Assembly: GCA_903889815.1 (NCBI GenBank)
Contig: CAISYX010000182.1
Location: 1-16,865, forward strand
DNA length: 16,865 bases
Direction: 5' to 3'
Source of the DNA: an uncultured Gammaproteobacteria bacterium
Lineage (GTDB): Bacteria; Pseudomonadota; Gammaproteobacteria; Pseudomonadales; Pseudohongiellaceae
Shown one piece after another: positions 1 to 5,152 of the stretch (positions are counted from its first letter, which is position 1; each line of letters opens with the position of its first letter). The notes beneath the pieces are model-generated. The model saw only the letters and a program-made list of their open reading frames with translations, made no database searches and was not told where the DNA came from. The translations under genes were made by a program, and so were the position numbers.

Positions 1-1
1 C

Positions 2-445
2 GCGATGGTCCTTTCGCTCCATCGGCAGAACAAAATGACGGGCATCGGCCAGATGTTCCAATACACGCTGCGCGACGAGTCGAACCACATCGAGCTCGGT
101 CGCTACATCCTCTCGCAGCTCTTCGCGGAAAACCCCGACATCATGACGCCCGAGTTCCGCGCGGAGCTTGTTGAATTCATGCGCGAAGGCGTGGAGCTGG
201 AGAAGGAATTCGTGCGCGACTGCCTGCCCGAAGACGGCGTGGGCATGACGCAAGCCGACTTCCTCACCTACGTGGACTACAACGCCGACCGCCGCCTCGC
301 CGGGCTCGGTCTGCCGACGCTCTCGAACGTGAAAACGAACCCGTTTGCGTGGCTCGACGAAGTCATCTTCCTGCGCAAGGAGAAGAACTTCTTCGAGACC
401 CGCGTGACCGAGTACCAGACCGGGGGTGCGCTGACCTGGGAGTAA
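2..445 (+). CDS. nrdB: Ribonucleotide reductase small (beta) subunit, C-terminal part, cut by the window start
   Basis: This is the C-terminal 147 codons of the class I ribonucleotide reductase radical-carrying subunit, which works with NrdA to reduce ribonucleotides to deoxyribonucleotides in the cytoplasm. The frame is open to the left edge, so the N-terminus and its first metal ligands lie outside. The visible segment LSLHRQNKMTGIGQMFQYTL followed by RDESNHIE is the typical R2 helix carrying the Glu and His iron ligands (the E-x-x-H of DESNH). The end, ETRVTEYQTGGALTW plus a final Glu, is the usual flexible tail that docks on the large subunit. The ATG at 5 is internal, not a start. A 32-bp gap separates it from the next gene, so the two are probably co-transcribed. 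Family assignment is firm; the exact subclass and metal cannot be read from this part. Confidence 0.95.
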   Translation, partial: AMVLSLHRQNKMTGIGQMFQYTLRDESNHIELGRYILSQLFAENPDIMTPEFRAELVEFMREGVELEKEFVRDCLPEDGVGMTQADFLTYVDYNADRRLAGLGLPTLSNVKTNPFAWLDEVIFLRKEKNFFETRVTEYQTGGALTWE

Positions 446-477
446 TCTCCCGCAAGCAAGCAGCAAGGAGAATCACG

Positions 478-813
478 ATGAGCAACGAGAAGACGAGCGA
501 AAGTGGCGCCGACACCGCACTGATGACGCTGGACCAGCTGACTCAGACGATCGAGATGATGACCAGCGTGGTCAATCGTCTGAAGCGCCACCTGCAGTTG
601 CAGCTCTCGCAGCATCAGAGAGAAGAGATTCCCGAGGCGCTGCGTCGTGAACTTCTGGCCAATGAGCGCGAACAGCAGTCCATGCAGCAGCTCGCCGCCA
701 GCGCCAAGCCAGGCGCGCTGGAGGCCCACGATACAGCGCACCATAGCATCGTTCTGGAAATTACTCTGCTGGACGAAGGCAATGACAGCGTGCAGGAGCG
801 TGTCCTCCACTGA
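478..813 (+). CDS. Unrecognised 111-residue protein downstream of nrdB
   Basis: I do not recognise this protein. The start at 478 is supported by AAGGAG at 465-470, eight bases upstream. The product is hydrophilic and rich in Gln, Glu and Leu. Residues about 15-75 look like one long amphipathic or coiled-coil helix (TLDQLTQTIEMMTSVVNRLK and the Gln/Arg-rich stretch after it), followed by a short Asp/His-rich tail. There is no signal peptide, membrane segment or cysteine pair. It sits 32 bp after nrdB and 17 bp before the nucleotidyltransferase gene, all on one strand, so an operon with nrdB is likely. A role near ribonucleotide reductase is only a guess from position. Good ribosome binding site, tight spacing and no competing gene make it a real gene in my view. 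Confidence 0.75.
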   Translation: MSNEKTSESGADTALMTLDQLTQTIEMMTSVVNRLKRHLQLQLSQHQREEIPEALRRELLANEREQQSMQQLAASAKPGALEAHDTAHHSIVLEITLLDEGNDSVQERVLH

Positions 814-830
814 AGGGAGGCCGCTCCATC

Positions 831-1439
831 ATGCCTGCTTCCCGCGACCACAGCACTCCCCTCCTCACCAGCGGCGTGCTGCTGCTGGCAGCCGGCTTCA
901 GCCGCCGTTTTGGCGCTGTGAAGCTCGGTGCCACGCTCCAGAATGGCGACACCGTGATAGCCCGCACCCTGGCCAGGATTCGCGCCACAGGGGCGCCACT
1001 GCGGGTCGTCACACGCCCGGAATTGCAGCACTTGCTGCTGGCGAGCGGTGCCCGCAGCGAAGAACTGGTGCTCTGCGCCGATGCCGATCTGGGCATGGGC
1101 CACACCCTGGCGGCCGGGATGCGCGCTCTGCCGGCCTGGGAAGCCTGCCTTGTCTGTCTGGGCGACATGCCTTTCATCCAGACCGACACCTATGCCCGGT
1201 TGCTGCAATCACTGCATGGCGAGCGCATCACCATCCCGACATTCGCCGGCGTGCGGGGCAATCCGGTGGGCTTTGGCGCGCAGTGGTTCGCCAGTCTGCG
1301 GGAGAGCACAGGAGACACCGGCGCGCGGGACATCGTACGCGGCCAGCCGGACAGCATCGACTGCGTGGCAGTGGATGATCCCGCCATCCTGAAAGACATC
1401 GACACCCCGGATGACCTGACACGGCACCAGCAAAGCTGA
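831..1439 (+). CDS. MocA/MobA-like nucleotidyltransferase (202 residues)
   Basis: A member of the MobA-like NTP-transferase family, whose best known relatives (MocA, MobA) attach CMP or GMP to molybdenum cofactor. Motifs appear in the family order: LLAAGFSRRFGAVK near residues 19-32 (nucleotide-binding loop), GMGHTLAAGM, LGDMP with the metal-binding Asp, RGNPVGF, GDTGARDIV and a C-terminal DIDTPDDL. Length fits the roughly 200-residue MocA type. The start follows AGGGAGG at 814-820. The gene lies 17 bp after the unknown 111-residue gene. No molybdoenzyme or other cofactor gene is in the window, so whether the substrate is molybdopterin, another cofactor or a sugar phosphate is open. The family call is firm, the substrate is not. 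Confidence 0.85.
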   Translation: MPASRDHSTPLLTSGVLLLAAGFSRRFGAVKLGATLQNGDTVIARTLARIRATGAPLRVVTRPELQHLLLASGARSEELVLCADADLGMGHTLAAGMRALPAWEACLVCLGDMPFIQTDTYARLLQSLHGERITIPTFAGVRGNPVGFGAQWFASLRESTGDTGARDIVRGQPDSIDCVAVDDPAILKDIDTPDDLTRHQQS

Positions 1440-1449
1440 ACAAGCTGGA

Positions 1450-1479
1450 TTGCATTGGCCTTGGGGCTGCCCCTACAAT
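1450..1479 (+). promoter_or_regulatory. Candidate sigma70-type promoter for the prolyl isomerase gene
   Basis: A -10 box TACAAT at 1474-1479 (5 of 6 to consensus) lies 18 bp after TTGCAT at 1450-1455 (weak -35, 3 of 6). It sits in the 97-bp gap before the ATG at 1537, giving a leader of about 50 bases. Called by eye only. Confidence 0.4.
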
Positions 1480-1536
1480 CCGGGCACGCATACACAAGCC
1501 CGCGTGACCGGGCTTCACCACGAGACACCCTGCCCC

Positions 1537-2421
1537 ATGACAAACCTTCTGCGCAGCCTGTTCACTGTTCTGATGCTCAGTGGCTCAGGCCTTGCTGCCG
1601 CCGATCTCGCCACGGCCACCGCTGCCATGGAGAATGCCTCCAACCCGCTGATGCTGATGCGTACCTCCCGCGGCGACATCTATCTGGAGCTGTTTCCGCA
1701 GTCTGCGCCCCGCAATGTCGCCAACTTCATAGCCCTGGCCGAAGCGCGCGTGCCACTGTTCGACATCGCCACCACCACCACGGTGACACCCCATTACTAC
1801 GATGGCCTGACCTTCCACCGCATTCTGCGCAGCTACCTCGTGCAGGCGGGAGCGCCACGGGCACCCAATGCGCCGGTTCCGGAGTATCTGGTGGAAGACG
1901 AGATCAATGCGCGGCAGTTCGGCCTGCATGAACAGAAGGTGCTGGACCCGTTCGGCAAGCCGCACCCCTGGCTGAACCTGGCCGACAATGCCGACTTCCA
2001 GCGCGAGATCCTGGTGCCCCTTTACCGCGTCATGGGTATCAGCAGCCCCGAGGCGGTCGAGGCACGCCAGTTCGAGATCCACGATGCGCTGAAGGCCATG
2101 ACCCTGCGTCAGGCCTACGAAAACCAGGGTTACCGATACAACGAACGCCTGGTATCCCGGGAGCCGCTGCGTGGCAGCGTGGCCATGACTGGCACCGCCG
2201 CGAACACCAATGCGGCCGAGTTCTTCATCACGCTGACGGATGCCCCCTGGCTGGCGGGCAAGGCCACCATCATTGGCCGGGTAGTGGAAGGTATGGAGAT
2301 TGTGGACCGCATCGATCAGTCCGCCGTGCTGCGTGGCGACACGACGGCCGCCACACCCACGACTGCCACCATGATTTTCGATCTGCGGCAGGTGAACGCC
2401 TTGTCTGCTCCCGTCAATTGA
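1537..2421 (+). CDS. Exported cyclophilin-type peptidyl-prolyl cis-trans isomerase with a large insertion
   Basis: Catalyses cis-trans isomerisation of Xaa-Pro bonds in exported proteins, most likely in the periplasm. The ATG at 1537 opens a classic signal peptide (MTNLLRSLFTVLMLSGSGLA, cleavage near AAA-D at residue 22). An upstream in-frame ATG at 1450 would bury this signal and overlaps the promoter, so I reject it. The cyclophilin fold is seen as TSRGDIYLELFP (43-54), APRNVANFIALAE, YYDGLTFHRI with the catalytic Arg of FHR at 95, then GSVAMTG (213-219), AAEFFITLTDAPWL and GRVVEGMEIVDRI. Between residues about 125 and 212 there is an extra block of some 85 residues that ordinary PpiA/PpiB proteins (about 165-190 residues) lack. 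The His often found after GK is replaced (GKATIIGRV). Total 294 residues. Confidence 0.88.
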   Translation: MTNLLRSLFTVLMLSGSGLAAADLATATAAMENASNPLMLMRTSRGDIYLELFPQSAPRNVANFIALAEARVPLFDIATTTTVTPHYYDGLTFHRILRSYLVQAGAPRAPNAPVPEYLVEDEINARQFGLHEQKVLDPFGKPHPWLNLADNADFQREILVPLYRVMGISSPEAVEARQFEIHDALKAMTLRQAYENQGYRYNERLVSREPLRGSVAMTGTAANTNAAEFFITLTDAPWLAGKATIIGRVVEGMEIVDRIDQSAVLRGDTTAATPTTATMIFDLRQVNALSAPVN

Positions 2422-2447
2422 ATCAAAACAACAACAGAGAGATCGCC

Positions 2448-2642
2448 ATGTCCAGAAAGAGCAAGAAAGTCAAAGCCACCAGCCTCCTTCCCATGTGCGC
2501 GGCCGGGGGCGTGTTCATCGGCCTTGGTCTCGGAGCGTTGATGGACAATGTGCTGCTGGTGATGCTGGTGTGTGTCGTGATTGGCCTCGGTGCCGGCTAT
2601 GCCATCGACAAGAAGAACGGCGTTACTTACGGACGTCACTGA
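2448..2642 (+). CDS. Small glycine-rich two-helix membrane protein (64 residues)
   Basis: Not a named family that I recognise. The N-terminus is strongly basic (MSRKSKKVK). It is followed by two hydrophobic stretches, roughly residues 13-31 and 35-51, packed with GxxxG/GxGxG patterns (GGVFIGLGLGALMDN, VVIGLGAGYAIDKK), a glycine-zipper arrangement that favours tight helix pairing. The basic start and short polar turn suggest both ends in the cytoplasm. The ATG at 2448 follows AGAGAG at 2437-2442. A TTG at 2418 overlapping the upstream stop is possible but less likely. It lies 26 bp after the isomerase gene with no terminator between, so it is probably co-transcribed. Its last 20 bp overlap the end of dinG on the other strand. 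Confidence 0.7.
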   Translation: MSRKSKKVKATSLLPMCAAGGVFIGLGLGALMDNVLLVMLVCVVIGLGAGYAIDKKNGVTYGRH

Positions 2643-4815
2643 GCAGCTCCGCCGGAAATATCTCCCGGCGGTAAGGCGGCAGCGAATCAAAGATGGCGGC
2701 ACCATAGAATTTGCTGACGATGCGCTCGTCGAACAGGGTGATGCGCCCGGTGTCGGTCTCGTTGCGCAGCAGTCGCCCGGCTGCCTGTACCAGTTTGAAC
2801 GCGGCCTCGGGCACAGACAGGCTCATGAAAGCATTGCCGCCCCGCTGCTCGATCCACTGGGCCAGGGTGGCCTCGATGGGATCATTGGGCACCGCGAACG
2901 GGATCTTGGCGATCAGTACGTGCTCGCAGTATTTTCCAGGCAAATCAACCCCTTCCGCAAAACTAGCAAGGCCGAAAATGATGCTGGGATCGCCCCTGTC
3001 GATGCGCTGGCGGTGGAATTTCAGCAACTGCGCCTTCTGGTAATCGTCCTGACACAGAATGATCTCGCGCCACTCCCTGGGCAGCCCCTCCAGCACATCC
3101 TGCATCTGCCGGCGTGAGCTGAACAACATGAGCGCCCCTTCCTGACGATCAAGCACGCGGGGCAACAGCCGGATGATGGCATCTGTATGCTGCTGGGCAT
3201 TGCCTGGATCACAATGGAGCTTCGGCACAATGAAGCTGGCTGCCTTGCCATAGTCGAACGGGCTGGCGATGCGGTGATAACGGGTGCGCTCGGGCAGCCC
3301 GGCGCGCATCTGCAGCACCTCGAATTTGCCCAGAGCGGACAAAGTTGCCGAGGTCAGCACGGCGCCGGCACACACGCGCCAGAGTTTTTCCTGCAATGTG
3401 CTGGCGGCCAGCACGGGACTGCAGGACAGACTGATGTCCAGGGCATTGCCCGAATCCTGCAGCGCGAGCCAGCGCGCCCAGGGCGCAGTGCCTGCAGGGT
3501 CGTTCATCGCGAAGTTCTGCCACAGTTTCTGCGCCGCAGCGGCACGCGCCGCCATGCTCCCGGTGACAGGGAACCAGTACTCCGCACGCTGGCGTGACTC
3601 TAGCGACTGTCCTGCTTCGATATTGCTCTTGAGTTCGGTGGCCACTTCCTGAAACACGTTCGCCAGTTGCGTGAACAGGCCATTGAGTGCGGTTGCCAGC
3701 TCCTGCAGCGTCGGCGGAATCACCCCCATGGCAAAGGCGTGCTGCAGGGGCTGATCGCCCTGACGGTCAGGTGTGGCATTCTGCAGGATCTGCTCGCAGA
3801 CCGGCCAGACCTCGTTCAGCCGCAGGTCCGCCATGGTCAGCGCATTTTCCAGCGCCGGCAATTCCCGTTTGAGTGTGCGCTTCTCTTCCAGAAGAGGGTC
3901 TGCCAGCAACTTCACCAGGGTCTTGCGCCACTGGTCGAGGTTGGCGATGCTGCCCTTGATGCGCGTGAAGCAGGCGAAGTGATTGTTGCTCTTGAGCGGC
4001 AGGTGGTGGGCTTCGTCGAAGATGTAGATGGTGTCCTGCGGGGCGGGCAGAATCACCCCGCCGCCCAGCGCGAGGTCGGCCAGCACCAGGTCGTGATTGG
4101 CGACCACGCAATCGGCCCTCTGCACTTCGTCCCTGGCCTGATAGAAACAGCAGTTGCTGAAATTGGAGCACTTCTGACCGATGCACTGGCCGTTGTCCAC
4201 GGTGACGGGCGTCCATTCCTGATCCGAGAGCAACTCCTCCCAGTCGTCACGATCACCTTGCCACTCACCGGCATTGATCTTGCGGAACATGCGCTCGTAA
4301 AGCGCCAGGCTCTGAGCATTGGGCGGGGTGATGACCTCGCCGTACAGATCGGCCATGGCATTGAGACTGGCATTGCCCTGCAGCAGCAGATCAAGGCGGG
4401 ACAGGCACAGATAACGGCCACGCCCCTTGGCGAGGGTAAAGGTGAATTCCAGGTCACTGTGGCGCTTGATGTCGGGCAGATCCTTGAGCGTGACCTGTTC
4501 CTGCAGCGCCACCGTGGCCGTGGCCAGCACGACCTTCTTTTTGAGGTGCATGGCCACCGGCAAGGTGCCCAGCACATAGGCCAGTGTCTTGCCGGTGCCG
4601 GTGCCGGCTTCAATGACACAGATCGGCCCGCAATGGTCGCCGCGCTCGTCTTCAAGTTCGTCCGGGGCTTCATCCTTGACGGCACCGATCTCGCCAAGAC
4701 TGCGCGCAATCTCGGCAATCATCAGTCGCTGGCCATAGCGTGGCGTCAGCCCCTTGCTCTCGAGCAACTGCCGGTAGGCACGCTGAATGGCGTTCTTGAC
4801 TTCGTCTGGGAGCAT
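2623..4815 (-). CDS. dinG: ATP-dependent DNA helicase DinG (iron-sulfur, XPD-like)
   Basis: A 5'-3' superfamily 2 DNA helicase that unwinds forked DNA and R-loops and helps replication pass transcription complexes. The product has 730 residues (E. coli 716). Visible motifs are Walker A EAGTGTGKT (69-77), ATATVALQEQ (motif Ia), GRGRYLC with the first cluster Cys at 137, then C211, C216 and C222 with the E. coli DinG spacing, DEAH (267-270), SATLSALGKFEVLQMRAGLP, FASFAEGVDL-type motif V, and QAAGRLLRNETDTGRI (motif VI). The start MLPDEVKNAIQRAY aligns with the E. coli N-terminus. The frame is open a further 83 codons upstream but that part crosses the promoter and has no family similarity. No SOS box is visible upstream. 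Divergent from the DUF349 gene. Confidence 0.96.
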   Translation of the reverse strand: MLPDEVKNAIQRAYRQLLESKGLTPRYGQRLMIAEIARSLGEIGAVKDEAPDELEDERGDHCGPICVIEAGTGTGKTLAYVLGTLPVAMHLKKKVVLATATVALQEQVTLKDLPDIKRHSDLEFTFTLAKGRGRYLCLSRLDLLLQGNASLNAMADLYGEVITPPNAQSLALYERMFRKINAGEWQGDRDDWEELLSDQEWTPVTVDNGQCIGQKCSNFSNCCFYQARDEVQRADCVVANHDLVLADLALGGGVILPAPQDTIYIFDEAHHLPLKSNNHFACFTRIKGSIANLDQWRKTLVKLLADPLLEEKRTLKRELPALENALTMADLRLNEVWPVCEQILQNATPDRQGDQPLQHAFAMGVIPPTLQELATALNGLFTQLANVFQEVATELKSNIEAGQSLESRQRAEYWFPVTGSMAARAAAAQKLWQNFAMNDPAGTAPWARWLALQDSGNALDISLSCSPVLAASTLQEKLWRVCAGAVLTSATLSALGKFEVLQMRAGLPERTRYHRIASPFDYGKAASFIVPKLHCDPGNAQQHTDAIIRLLPRVLDRQEGALMLFSSRRQMQDVLEGLPREWREIILCQDDYQKAQLLKFHRQRIDRGDPSIIFGLASFAEGVDLPGKYCEHVLIAKIPFAVPNDPIEATLAQWIEQRGGNAFMSLSVPEAAFKLVQAAGRLLRNETDTGRITLFDERIVSKFYGAAIFDSLPPYRREIFPAELLSDVRK

Positions 4816-4875
4816 AGGGCCGTAATCTGTCACTGAGTGATCTGGGGGCAGTCTGCCGCGGGAGATTGCGCAGCG

Positions 4876-4884
4876 AGTATAGCA
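4876..4884 (-). promoter_or_regulatory. Extended -10 promoter of dinG
   Basis: Read on the minus strand, TGCTATACT is a near-perfect extended -10 element (TGn plus TATACT), about 60 bases before the dinG ATG. There is no convincing -35 at 16-18 bp, which fits an extended -10 promoter. Seen by eye; transcription start not known. Confidence 0.5.
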
Positions 4885-4961
4885 CTGTCCTGCCTGTGCC
4901 GAGGACGGCGCAGAAGCCCATGATAAAGGCTTGGCGCGGCTATCGGCGCCGAAAATACTTC

Positions 4962-4970
4962 TGCTAGAAT
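4962..4970 (+). promoter_or_regulatory. Extended -10 promoter of the DUF349-aroA unit
   Basis: TGCTAGAAT on the plus strand is an extended -10 element, again without a good -35. It points rightward and would give a leader of about 175 bases before the ATG at 5153. It stands about 80 bp from the dinG promoter, back to back. Confidence 0.45.
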
Positions 4971-5018
4971 GGCCGCTCTTCGAATGGCCGGTACCGGCCG
5001 CCAGACTGCCTGCAGGCA
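4967..5018. repeat. Direct and inverted repeats at the promoter and early leader of the DUF349 gene
   Basis: GAATGGCCG occurs twice, at 4967-4975 (overlapping the -10 box) and 4982-4990, a 15-bp period. The second copy runs into a perfect 14-bp palindrome GGCCGGTACCGGCC (4986-4999), and a 12-bp palindrome TGCCTGCAGGCA follows (5007-5018). This could be an operator or a leader RNA hairpin. The rest of the 337-bp gene-free stretch 4816-5152 holds the two divergent promoters and no gene I can support. Confidence 0.45.
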
Positions 5019-5152
5019 CAGGCAAAGGCGCCGGGCACACTCGACGTTGCAAGACGACCGCCACGCCAGCGGCACCTCTGCGCCAGCTTCATGTCAGCGT
5101 TGCGGTACTTCTGCAGTAGACCGCCAAGAACCTCCAAGAGACAAAGACGACG

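Noticed and set aside
1450..1536. Upstream ATG at 1450 as the start of the prolyl isomerase
   Set aside because: It would put 29 residues before a classic signal peptide and overlaps the candidate promoter; the ATG at 1537 gives a normal exported protein.
4816..4900. SOS (LexA) box upstream of dinG
   Set aside because: CTGT occurs at 4831 and 4885 but neither is followed at the right spacing by an ACAG half, so no CTGT-N8-ACAG site is present. LexA sites differ between groups, so this only excludes the E. coli type.
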